DNA of 64,000 nt, from contig JAMPXJ010000002.1 in the NCBI GenBank assembly GCA_023701205.1, forward strand, positions 186,001-250,000. The letters are read 5' to 3'. The stretch comes from Oligoflexia bacterium. GTDB taxonomy: Bacteria > Bdellovibrionota > UBA1018. Of this stretch, positions 33,286 through 40,387 are shown one piece after another; position 1 is the stretch's first letter, and every line of letters starts with the position of its first letter. The position numbers and the translations under genes were made by a program. The notes below the pieces were generated by a model. It was given only the letters and a program-made list of their open reading frames with translations. It had not been told where the DNA came from and did no database searches.

Positions 33286-33471
33286 ACCTCGGTTTTTCGG
33301 CTCTTCGTCGATTTCGCGAAATACCCATGGTTCCGTGAAGCCACATTGGCAGAAATCAGTGAAGTTAAGCTGATCGGATTAGGCTCAGGATTGTTTTGGC
33401 CGAAGATCGACTTGGATATCGAGCTGGATGCATTGGAGCATCCCCGTCAAAGAAGAAAGATACCAAGAAAC
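33286..33471 (+). pseudogene. Remnant of a DUF2442-like gene
   Basis: A frame that starts right after a stop (33283-33285), without a start codon, reads SVFRLFVDFAKYPWFREATL and then AEISEVKLIGLGSGLFWPKI, DLDIELDALEHP. This looks like the C-terminal part of DUF2442-type small proteins (YPWF.A.....V..I....L.WP.LD.DL....IE.P). The N-terminal part is missing, and the frame runs on into sequence antisense to the next gene. I consider it a truncated remnant. DUF2442 genes often pair with DUF4160 in toxin-antitoxin-like modules; no partner is left here. Confidence 0.45.
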
Positions 33472-33521
33472 CTTCTCGAAAACAGACGAAGCGAGCGGCC
33501 TAGCGCCCCTAAGCGGTCAGC

Positions 33522-34700
33522 TCACCGGGGCACGCGAACGTACTTATTCACCTTCCCGTTCCATTGCCACTTCGAGTCCGTCGCATAAATTACCGAATTG
33601 TCCACCGAAGTAATGTTGCGGATGACTTCGCCATCGTCCAACTTCAACCAGCTCTTGATCGGGTCTGTTTGATAGGCGGAACCCCGGATCGGATAACCGG
33701 TCGAAGCACGGCCGAAATCCATGTCGATATTGACCCGATTCGGCTCAGCGAAAGCCAGCCTCAGCCAGTCACCGATGCGGATCTCTTTGATGATATTATA
33801 GTAATAACTCGAGTGGTCGGGATTTGTATTGGCCACGAAGCCTCTGTCGCGGAACCCGAGGTCGATCGGCTCCGGCAAGGAACCGATTGGAACCAGGCGC
33901 AACTCAAAATCCGGAGTCACTACGTCCCCGAAGATCGCGGAGACCTTCCCTTCAAAGAAACGCCCATCCGAGGAAACCGTCGCCATTCGCCTAAACGCCA
34001 GGCAGCTCGGGCAGCCAAAGCCCCCTTTCAAGACGCCCACCTGAAGCACGAGATTCGCGCCGTACTCCGTCCAAAGTAGCGGCATCTGCGAAACCACGGC
34101 GGCGTACTCGAAGGAGTTCGGGGTTTCGGACGAAAGATACCCATTCAGGTAGCGCGTCGGAAACGAGGTCGTATGCCCGGCCTGGATCCCTTCGCGATAG
34201 ATCAGCTCATGAAGGACCAGTCCCACTTTCTGAACTTCAGGCATCAGGTCCCAAAGATCCTTGCTGATCGTATAACGCTTCACGCCCGGCATGATCTCGC
34301 CGTCCGGACGCTGGAACGCGATCGGCATGGGCTCGCAACCCGCCGGGATCACGATCGAACCCGTATCGGGAATCGCGGGAATCGAAACACCGCTATGAAA
34401 CCCCGCCTCGGATTCGAAGCTCTTGAGCCAACGCCTATACTGAGCCATTCGGAGCGGCGCATGGGGCGACCAGCGGTCAAAAAGCTCGTTGAGCATGTTC
34501 TCATATGAGCCGAGCTCGGGCTTCAGAGAAAGCGCGCGGCCGCTCAAGCGTACCTCGTAATAGTCGAGCAGTTCGACTGCGCTGATCCGCCCGGCCGCGT
34601 CCCGGCAGACGATGCCGCTGCCGCCATTGCCCTTCGAATCACCCGCCGCCGCCCCGGCGCTGGACGCGACAAAAAGCATCATGCACGCGAAGTTCTTCAT
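33522..34700 (-). CDS. Exported hypothetical protein with HExxY-like motif
   Basis: 392 residues, signal peptide 1-18 (CMMLFVASSAGAAAG). The mature start GNGGSGIVCRDAAGRISAVELLDYYE is a pattern I associate with exported proteins of Bdellovibrio relatives. The middle carries KVGLVLHELIYREGIQAGH, where HELIY-x-E could be a degenerate metal site but lacks HExxH. FGCPSCLAFRR contains a CxxC that may form a disulfide. Its start overlaps the stop of the upstream TIGR02147 gene (ATGA), so the regulator and this exported protein are coupled. Function unknown. Confidence 0.65.
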   Translation of the reverse strand: MKNFACMMLFVASSAGAAAGDSKGNGGSGIVCRDAAGRISAVELLDYYEVRLSGRALSLKPELGSYENMLNELFDRWSPHAPLRMAQYRRWLKSFESEAGFHSGVSIPAIPDTGSIVIPAGCEPMPIAFQRPDGEIMPGVKRYTISKDLWDLMPEVQKVGLVLHELIYREGIQAGHTTSFPTRYLNGYLSSETPNSFEYAAVVSQMPLLWTEYGANLVLQVGVLKGGFGCPSCLAFRRMATVSSDGRFFEGKVSAIFGDVVTPDFELRLVPIGSLPEPIDLGFRDRGFVANTNPDHSSYYYNIIKEIRIGDWLRLAFAEPNRVNIDMDFGRASTGYPIRGSAYQTDPIKSWLKLDDGEVIRNITSVDNSVIYATDSKWQWNGKVNKYVRVPR

Positions 34701-35494
34701 GACTCGGTCTCCTTCAACTGAACCTTCGTTAACGGGAAAAGTTGTACATACAGCTGGTAAACCTCGGTGCCAGGCTCGGACTCCAGCAGCGCCGACAGAT
34801 CATTCTGGCACTTGCGGATCAGCTCCTTGGCCCGCGGGAGGAGCCGGGGATGCGCGGGCATCGTGATGGAAGAGAAATCGCGGAGCTCCACGGGCACGGT
34901 CGCAAGCGCCTCGGCCGCGAGCTCGAGATCTTGCCTATGCGCCTTCTGCAGCGAGAGATCCAGGACGTCATCGGTCGTGCGAAAGCGCGAGCGGGTGCGA
35001 ACCCACTTTCCGTTCGAGCCGCGGCGAATCATCTCGAGTCGCTCCAGGCGCTCGAGTGCGGCCTCCGCCTCCCGAACCGAGATCCCCAGGCGATTCGCGA
35101 TCCACCCGGGGACGCTCTTGAAGTCCCGCGTGCGCATCAGGGAAAGAATCGCGAAGTGGTGCCACTCCGAGATGATCCGAAACTGGTCGGCCGTGAGCTG
35201 CAGCAGCGAAACATCGTCCTTGCCACCGTTCGCGTGGGCCCTTCGAGCCGGCCTGCGGCTCGGAAACGAACCCATCAGCTCCGACCGCTCCTGCGGGTCC
35301 AGACAAAGCTTGCGGCAGAGCCGTTCGGCCAGTGGGCGTGAAACGCGTCTTTGCCCTGAAAGAACACGAGTCAGGGTGCTCGGGCTCACCTCCAGCCGAC
35401 GAGAGAACGCACGGAGGGAAAACGCCGGGTTTTTGGCCCGAGCCTCTTCGTACTTCCCGTTCAGTAATTTCTGGATGGCGAGCTGCTCTTGCAT
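34697..35494 (-). CDS. TIGR02147 family putative transcriptional regulator
   Basis: 265 residues. The N-terminus MQEQLAIQKLLNGKYEEARA is followed by the helix-turn-helix FSLRAFSRRLEVSPSTLTRVLSG (about 26-48). The DUF4423/TIGR02147 core follows: LLQLTADQFRIISEWHHFAIL, RTRDFKSVPGWIANRLGISVREAEAALERLERLEMIRR (winged helix), and DLELAAEALATVPVELRDFSS, a very typical family block. No effector is known for the family. The gene is 5' of, and overlaps, an exported protein gene, and is preceded by GGCAACA-type dyads suggesting autoregulation. Confidence 0.85.
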   Translation of the reverse strand: MQEQLAIQKLLNGKYEEARAKNPAFSLRAFSRRLEVSPSTLTRVLSGQRRVSRPLAERLCRKLCLDPQERSELMGSFPSRRPARRAHANGGKDDVSLLQLTADQFRIISEWHHFAILSLMRTRDFKSVPGWIANRLGISVREAEAALERLERLEMIRRGSNGKWVRTRSRFRTTDDVLDLSLQKAHRQDLELAAEALATVPVELRDFSSITMPAHPRLLPRAKELIRKCQNDLSALLESEPGTEVYQLYVQLFPLTKVQLKETES

Positions 35495-35811
35495 TGTGAC
35501 GACACCAGTACATCAGCGGCGCCTCGGGGGCAATACCTCTGGCAACAATGTGTTGCCCCAAGTGGCAACGGCACTCTGATTGTCAGAAGGCCCGCCGAGC
35601 CCCGGCCCAGACAGCCGGAAGCCTACGTCCACTGACGGCCAGAACTTTCTTTCCTACTCGTCGGTAGTGGGGATGGCCCGGGAAATGGGTTAGGCCATTC
35701 CTCGCCTTCATGGTAAACTCGGGACTTCAGTAGTTCAATTTCGCTTCTTCTCGAGTCTGCGGACATGGTGTCCCTATCCTCTTGAGCGGCTCCCAGCCTT
35801 TAGGAGGTTTC
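35495..35811. other. Divergent intergenic region with dyads
   Basis: 317 bp between the regulator and the RRM gene. It contains the three GGCAAC half-sites listed separately and an SD (TAGGAGG) at the RRM end. No other gene or RNA is recognised. A TAAACT box at 35714-35719 could be the RRM -10 element, but no good -35 is visible. Confidence 0.4.
35541..35569. promoter_or_regulatory. Dyad-symmetric operator region upstream of the second TIGR02147 gene
   Basis: GGCAACA (35541-35547), TGTTGCC (35551-35557) and GGCAAC (35564-35569) form alternating half-sites 11-12 bp apart, 47 bp from the regulator ATG. The first two make a perfect 7+3+7 palindrome. The architecture matches the three half-sites before the other TIGR02147 gene, with a different half-site sequence. 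Confidence 0.5.
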
Positions 35812-36111
35812 ATGGGCAAAAAACTATACGTAGGCAATCTTCCGTACTCCGCAACCGATCAGATCCTTTCCGACACGTTCTCGCAGTGCGGGACGGTCCA
35901 GTCCTCGAAAATCATCATGGACCGCGACACCGGCCGCAGCAAAGGCTTCGGCTTCGTCGAGATGTCGACCGAAGCGGAAGCTCAGGACGTCATCAGCAAG
36001 TTCAATGGCGCCGACTATGACGGCCGCGCCATGACCGTCAATGAAGCCAAGCCGATGGTCCCCCGCGACCGCGGCAGCTTCGGCGGCGACAGCGGCGGAC
36101 GCCGTTACTAA
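35812..36111 (+). CDS. Small RNA-binding protein, single RRM
   Basis: 99 residues. One RRM domain with RNP2 LYVGNL (5-10) and RNP1 KGFGFVEM (about 44-51), followed by a short Gly/Arg tail (GSFGGDSGGRRY), the layout of bacterial cold-inducible RRM proteins. It binds single-stranded RNA and probably acts as an RNA chaperone or in cold adaptation. The ATG follows a near-perfect SD (TAGGAGGTTTC), so the longer TTG frame is not used. It ends in a strong terminator. Confidence 0.92.
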   Translation: MGKKLYVGNLPYSATDQILSDTFSQCGTVQSSKIIMDRDTGRSKGFGFVEMSTEAEAQDVISKFNGADYDGRAMTVNEAKPMVPRDRGSFGGDSGGRRY

Positions 36112-36125
36112 GCCTTGATTCTGGA

Positions 36126-36161
36126 GGGAGGCGCTGGCCTTGGGCCGGCGCCTCCCTTTTT
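36126..36161 (+). terminator. Intrinsic terminator of the RRM gene
   Basis: GGGAGGCGCTGGCC pairs with GGCCGGCGCCTCCC (one G-U) across a short TT-containing loop and is followed by TTTTTATTTT. Confidence 0.9.
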
Positions 36162-36198
36162 ATTTTCGTTCACCCGTTCCACCGAAAGAGGGGTCGTT

Positions 36199-36384
36199 AT
36201 GATTTCCGTAACAACACACCGCGCTCCAAAGGGGCAGTTCAAATGCTTTCATTGTCGTGCCCTGACCCGCTCCAAAGACGGTGGGTGGCACGAGCTGGTG
36301 AACCGGCAGGTTTTTCTCTGTAAGCCGTGCGAGCCCGTTCCAGCCAAAGCCGCTCCGGTGGTCGTAGATTTCGCTCGCCGCTGA
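36199..36384 (+). CDS. Small zinc-ribbon-like protein
   Basis: 61 residues from ATG 36199 with GAGGGG upstream. KCFHCRAL (about 15-22) and FLCKPCEP (about 41-48) supply two CxxC knuckles about 25 residues apart, an apparent zinc ribbon. No other domain. It directly follows the RRM terminator, so it should have its own promoter or rely on read-through. Function unknown. Confidence 0.6.
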   Translation: MISVTTHRAPKGQFKCFHCRALTRSKDGGWHELVNRQVFLCKPCEPVPAKAAPVVVDFARR

Positions 36385-36467
36385 CGCGAGGGACAGAGCC
36401 CAGCCGGAAGAACCGCGGAGTTCCGGGCGCACCGGGAGGGCAACCCCCCTCGGCGCAACCACTCCGT

Positions 36468-36893
36468 TTATTTCACTTCCGTCACATTCACCGTAAAGCC
36501 TTCAGGAACGATGAGCGTGAGCTCAACTTCCCCATCCACATTCTCGTTCGAGAAAGATGAGACGAACATCGGCTTGGAGACCAGGGTCTCGGTCGTGACC
36601 GGTCGCGGGCAATACATTTCCGTCATACTGATCCCGGCATCCACGAAGTAGGCGTCGTAATATCCGTCACCAGAACCCGAAACGAGTGCGAGCGACGCGC
36701 CCAACTGCCGCCGGTTGCAATCGTCGACTTCGATATCCCTGGAGAGGGTGATCTCGACTCCTTTGACCCGAGTGGCGGAGATGCGCTTTGTGACAAATTT
36801 GCCTCTGCCGTCAGTGACGGTCAGATCATCGGCCAGGGCAGTAGCCGCAAGAGCGAGCGCACACAGAACGAGTCCTAGATTCAACTTCTTCAT
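36468..36893 (-). CDS. Exported hypothetical protein
   Basis: 141 residues. Clear signal peptide (MKKLNLGLVLCALALAATALA, 1-21). The mature part DDLTVTDGRGKFVTKRISATR is beta-rich with two cysteines (DDCNRR, MYCPRP) that may form a disulfide, ending VELTLIVPEGFTVNVTEVK. An AGGAGAAA SD precedes the start. The upstream region to the dus gene is AT-rich (TATAAAATA near 36959), likely promoter DNA. Family unknown. Confidence 0.6.
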   Translation of the reverse strand: MKKLNLGLVLCALALAATALADDLTVTDGRGKFVTKRISATRVKGVEITLSRDIEVDDCNRRQLGASLALVSGSGDGYYDAYFVDAGISMTEMYCPRPVTTETLVSKPMFVSSFSNENVDGEVELTLIVPEGFTVNVTEVK

Positions 36894-37043
36894 GATTTCT
36901 CCTTTGAGCAGGGATTAGGATTCAGAGGACCTAATCATTAGTTGACCGTTCTAGTACGATATAAAATAGAGTTCCGCAAGGGGTTTTAATCAAAGTCTAA
37001 GCTATTGAATTAGTAAGCAATTCTGTTAGGAACCCAAACACCA

Positions 37044-38126
37044 GTGCGCTCATCCCAAACCCGCCTCGATCACCATGCTCCCTTCCCCCTTCTTCTGGCC
37101 CCGATGGTAGGCTTGACCCATTTCGTCGTCAGAAAGACGCTCCAGGAATACCTGCCGCCCGGTCGAAAAGCGCTCTGGCCCACCGAGATGCTGAATTCGC
37201 GAAGAATCCCGTATCAGCGCGCGGGGCAATCCATCGAAACCCGTTTTGATGACTTTGAAGCCGGGCTATGTCCTCAGCTTCTGGGAAACGAGGAGGGCTT
37301 CATCCGCGATTCGATCTCGAAGCTCAGGGACTGGGGAGCGCGCGCCATCGATATCAACATGGGCTGTCCCGTCAAGCGGGCGCTCCGGCACAACTATGGC
37401 GTCGCTCTCATGGGCGATCCTGATTACGCAGCGGAGATCACCGCGATTGCCGTGAAGTACGCAGGCGAGCTGCCGGTCTCCGTGAAGCTCCGCGCGGCGC
37501 CTCCTCCCGGCGAAGCCCGGAACGATGAAACGCCCGCCGACCCGGACCCTGATTTCCTGAAAAACTTCTGCCTGAAGATTCAGGCGGCCGGGGCCAGCTG
37601 GATCACGCTTCATCCCCGCACCGCCGCTCAACGACGCAAGGGGACCGCTGACTGGTCACAGATCGCGAGCCTCAAGCAGGTGATGAGCATTCCGGTCATC
37701 GGTAACGGCGATGTCCAGACCCTCGAAGACGTGGAACGGATGTTCGAGCAGACCGGCTGCGATCGGATCATGATCGGACGCGCCTTGCTCGCGAAACCCT
37801 GGCTCCTGAGCGAATTCGGCCGGCGGGCACCAGCTTCAGGCACCTTCGCCGCTGAAGACCCGATCGTTTCGGGCGCAAGCTACGGCAAGTTCCTGAGCCG
37901 GGTCCTCGAGCTCTCGCGCGAGCATTATCCCGAGCCGTTGGGGGTCCGCCGTTTTCGTTTTCTGGCGTATTTCGGGAGCCCCTACCTCGAATATGGGCAC
38001 CATTTCTACTCGTCTTTGACCAGCACCGACACTTACGACGGGCTCAGCCGCCGCCTGCTGGATTTTTTCGGCGCCCGCTTCGAGCGTCCGCAAAAAATGG
38101 CGTCCCGCACCTCTCTGCGATATTGA
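37044..38126 (+). CDS. dus: tRNA-dihydrouridine synthase
   Basis: 360 residues of the FMN-dependent Dus family, which reduces uridine to dihydrouridine in tRNA. PLLLAPMVGLTHFVVRK is the N-terminal FMN-binding LAPM block. GARAIDINMGCPVKRALRHNYGVALM contains the NxGCP motif with the catalytic Cys and a following phosphate loop. WITLHPRTAAQRRKGTADW carries the HxRT motif. IPVIGNGDVQTLED and GCDRIMIGRALLAKPWLL complete the barrel. The start is GTG 37044, the only one close enough to LAPM. It is not clearly DusA, B or C. Confidence 0.9.
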   Translation: MRSSQTRLDHHAPFPLLLAPMVGLTHFVVRKTLQEYLPPGRKALWPTEMLNSRRIPYQRAGQSIETRFDDFEAGLCPQLLGNEEGFIRDSISKLRDWGARAIDINMGCPVKRALRHNYGVALMGDPDYAAEITAIAVKYAGELPVSVKLRAAPPPGEARNDETPADPDPDFLKNFCLKIQAAGASWITLHPRTAAQRRKGTADWSQIASLKQVMSIPVIGNGDVQTLEDVERMFEQTGCDRIMIGRALLAKPWLLSEFGRRAPASGTFAAEDPIVSGASYGKFLSRVLELSREHYPEPLGVRRFRFLAYFGSPYLEYGHHFYSSLTSTDTYDGLSRRLLDFFGARFERPQKMASRTSLRY

Positions 38127-38186
38127 GCCCAGGCGCATTCGATTGGAATGATTCCACTCAAGCGAATCGCTTGCCCCTTCGATAGA

Positions 38187-38216
38187 TTGACTACACATTT
38201 TATGTGTAGATAGATC
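38187..38216 (+). promoter_or_regulatory. MCP promoter with internal palindromic operator
   Basis: TTGACT (38187-38192) acts as a -35 box with TAGATC (38211-38216, 18-bp spacer) or ATAGAT one base earlier as -10. Between them lies a perfect palindrome CTACACAT-TTT-ATGTGTAG (38191-38209). A spacer-located dyad is a typical repressor or MerR-like activator site. The regulator is unknown. Confidence 0.5.
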
Positions 38217-38233
38217 GATCAGAGGAGTCGCCC

Positions 38234-39871
38234 ATGAAACGAACCCTGAGCCTCGGACAAAAGCTGGCTGCCGGTTTTTCACTTTGTACGGTGATCACCG
38301 CCGCATTCTGCGGCTATACGCTCTGGCAGGTGAAAACGCTCGGAGCCGAACAGGAATATGGCGCGGCTCGCGCGAAAGATGCCCTTGCGGCGCTCGAGGC
38401 CTCACAGATGGCGGAACACGATTACTCCATCATCGCTGACCTCATCATCAACCGGAACTTCGAGGAGGGAACACGCGACTGGGCGGAAGCCAAATCGATG
38501 AACCTCCGACAGCTGGAAACGGTGGAGAAGCTGGCGGAAACCCCGAGCGAGAAGGAAAACGTCCGGGCCGCCAAGGAAGCCTGGTCCGAGATGGTTCGCC
38601 TCGTGGATAAGGAGCTTTTGCCCCTATTGGGCGAGAAGAACCCGAATTTTGAGCGGATCTCGAAGATTGACTACGAGATCGATCTCAGGAAAAAGCTCAT
38701 CTCCGGCAAGCTAAAGGGGCTTTCGGAACATCTGTCCGGAAAGTCCGGCCAGGCGGATCGCGAATTCCACCAGACTCAAAAGTCCGTTTTCCTGGTCTCG
38801 ATCCTGGCCGGGCTCCTGGCCATCATCGTGGCTGCCGCGACCGCGCTGGCGATCATCCGATCGGTCACCTCCCGTGTCCGAAGAGTCACGGAGGCGCTCT
38901 CGATCGGATCTTCCGAGGTCTCCTCCGCCGCCGCGAAGATAGCGGAGTCCGGAACGGAGCTCTCCTCGAGCGTCACGGAGCAGGCCTCGGCCGTCCAGGA
39001 ATCCGTGAGCTCCCTCGAGGAGGTGAATGCCATGGTCCGAAAGAACGCCGAGAACGCGAAAAAATCGCTTGCCGTCTCCCAGGAGAGCAAGGAAGCGGCG
39101 GATCGCGGCAAAGTCTCGGTCCAGAGCGTCATCGAGGCCATTCGCGAGATCCGGAGAAGCCACGACGAAATGAACTCCGAAATGCTCGAAAGCAATGCGA
39201 GGCTCACGGAAATCACGCAGCTGATTTCGGAAATCGGCGAAAAGACCCGCGTCATCAACGACATCGTTTTCCAGACGAAGCTGCTTTCCTTCAACGCTTC
39301 AGTCGAGGCGGCGCGCGCCGGCGAGCAGGGCAAGGGCTTCGCCGTCGTCGCCGAGGAGGTCGGCAATCTCGCGCAGATGAGCGGTAATGCGGCCAAGGAG
39401 ATCTCGGGGCTCCTCGAAGGAAGCACCCGGAAAGTGCAGGACATCATCTCTCTCACGACGACCCGGGTCCAGCAGCTCGCCTCGGCCGGAGAAGAGAAGA
39501 TCCAGGTCGGGACCGAGACGGCGACCCGTTGCGACTCCCTCCTGGACGAGATCGTGGCGAGCGTGACGAGCGTGGTGCAGCTCGTGGAGGAGATCGCCGA
39601 TGCCAGCGAGGAGCAAGCCCAAGGCGTGCAGGAGATCGTGAAAGCGATGGGCCAGCTGGATCAGGTGACTCATCAGAACACCGTGGTCTCCGAACGCACC
39701 GCGACCGCCGGAAGGCAGCTCGACGCCCAGGCCGAAAGCCTGGCTCAGCAGGTAAAGGACCTCCGGGAAGTGGTGGAAGGCTCGGTGGCGATCAGCACCC
39801 CAGGCGTTCTCGAAAGCCAGCCGGAACCTCAGTCTTCGAAGAAGCCTCGCTTCTCGAGCATATCGGCGTAA
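38234..39871 (+). CDS. Methyl-accepting chemotaxis protein
   Basis: 545 residues. TM1 (about 8-30) and TM2 (SVFLVSILAGLLAIIVAAATALAII, about 177-201) flank a 150-residue periplasmic four-helix-type sensor. TM2 leads almost directly into the methylation/signalling helices without a recognisable HAMP. The signalling tip is FQTKLLSFNASVEAARAGE, as in deltaproteobacterial receptors. The C-terminus is a Ser/Pro tail without a CheR-tethering pentapeptide. An SD GAGGAG precedes the ATG. Its last 43 bp overlap the convergent gene. The ligand is unknown. Confidence 0.92.
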   Translation: MKRTLSLGQKLAAGFSLCTVITAAFCGYTLWQVKTLGAEQEYGAARAKDALAALEASQMAEHDYSIIADLIINRNFEEGTRDWAEAKSMNLRQLETVEKLAETPSEKENVRAAKEAWSEMVRLVDKELLPLLGEKNPNFERISKIDYEIDLRKKLISGKLKGLSEHLSGKSGQADREFHQTQKSVFLVSILAGLLAIIVAAATALAIIRSVTSRVRRVTEALSIGSSEVSSAAAKIAESGTELSSSVTEQASAVQESVSSLEEVNAMVRKNAENAKKSLAVSQESKEAADRGKVSVQSVIEAIREIRRSHDEMNSEMLESNARLTEITQLISEIGEKTRVINDIVFQTKLLSFNASVEAARAGEQGKGFAVVAEEVGNLAQMSGNAAKEISGLLEGSTRKVQDIISLTTTRVQQLASAGEEKIQVGTETATRCDSLLDEIVASVTSVVQLVEEIADASEEQAQGVQEIVKAMGQLDQVTHQNTVVSERTATAGRQLDAQAESLAQQVKDLREVVEGSVAISTPGVLESQPEPQSSKKPRFSSISA

Positions 39872-40305
39872 GGCTTCAGGCCGCCGTATCGCTGGATCTC
39901 GGAAAGCTGGAGAGCCAGGATCTCTCGGGAGTCCTTATCCAGCAAATGCTCCGGCATGACGGGACCCAGCGTTGCGAAAGGAACCACGTAGGATTTCATC
40001 CCGATCACAGGGTACAGGATGGCGTTATAGAATCGGTTCCCCTGGGTGTCCTTTCCGTGGTTCAAATACATGTAGGGATCTTCATCCTTCTTGAAGTAGT
40101 GAATCGCCACATTGGGATGGACCAGGATCACCCGAATGGGCACGCGGTACGCCACGCCGCCGTTATCGTCGGGAAAGCTGAGAACGATCTCCCTGGAATA
40201 GCGATCGAGGTTTTCGATCGATCCTGCGTTCGCCGCGTGAGCCGAAGTCCCGCCAAGGAAAATAGCGATAAGAACAACCGTTGTCTGAAAAACATTATGA
40301 AACAT
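39829..40305 (-). CDS. Exported hypothetical protein
   Basis: 158 residues from ATG 40305, which has a GGGGGA SD four bases upstream. Signal peptide about 1-25 (TVVLIAIFLGGTSAHA). Mature part: IENLDRYSREIVLSFPDDNG, VPIRVILVHPNVAIHYFKKDEDPYMYL, then a helical tail (LQLSEIQRYGGLKPYADMLE). I recognise no domain. It lies between the two chemoreceptor genes and its leader folds into a potential SD-masking structure, so it may be regulated at translation. Confidence 0.6.
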   Translation of the reverse strand: MFHNVFQTTVVLIAIFLGGTSAHAANAGSIENLDRYSREIVLSFPDDNGGVAYRVPIRVILVHPNVAIHYFKKDEDPYMYLNHGKDTQGNRFYNAILYPVIGMKSYVVPFATLGPVMPEHLLDKDSREILALQLSEIQRYGGLKPYADMLEKRGFFED

Positions 40306-40306
40306 G

Positions 40307-40379
40307 GAATCCCCCATCAGAGCCGCATAACCCAGCGGCGTCCCGAAAGCAACCTGAGCGCTTTCGGAATGGGGGATTC
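40307..40379 (-). promoter_or_regulatory. Possible three-stem leader structure masking the SD
   Basis: In the minus-strand leader, GAATCCCCCAT (rc of 40369-40379) pairs perfectly with ATGGGGGATTC (rc of 40307-40317), which contains the SD. Inside are two stems: CCGAAAGC/GCTTTCGG (40343-40350/40360-40367) and GCCGC/GCGGC (about 40322-40338). Together they make a closed three-way junction. It matches no riboswitch class I know. Confidence 0.4.
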
Positions 40380-40387
40380 AGCCGCGC

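Noticed and set aside
40307..40330. Hammerhead-like CTGATG plus CGAAA in the leader at 40.3 kb
   Set aside because: The conserved A after CTGATG is a G, and the order and stems do not match a hammerhead ribozyme.
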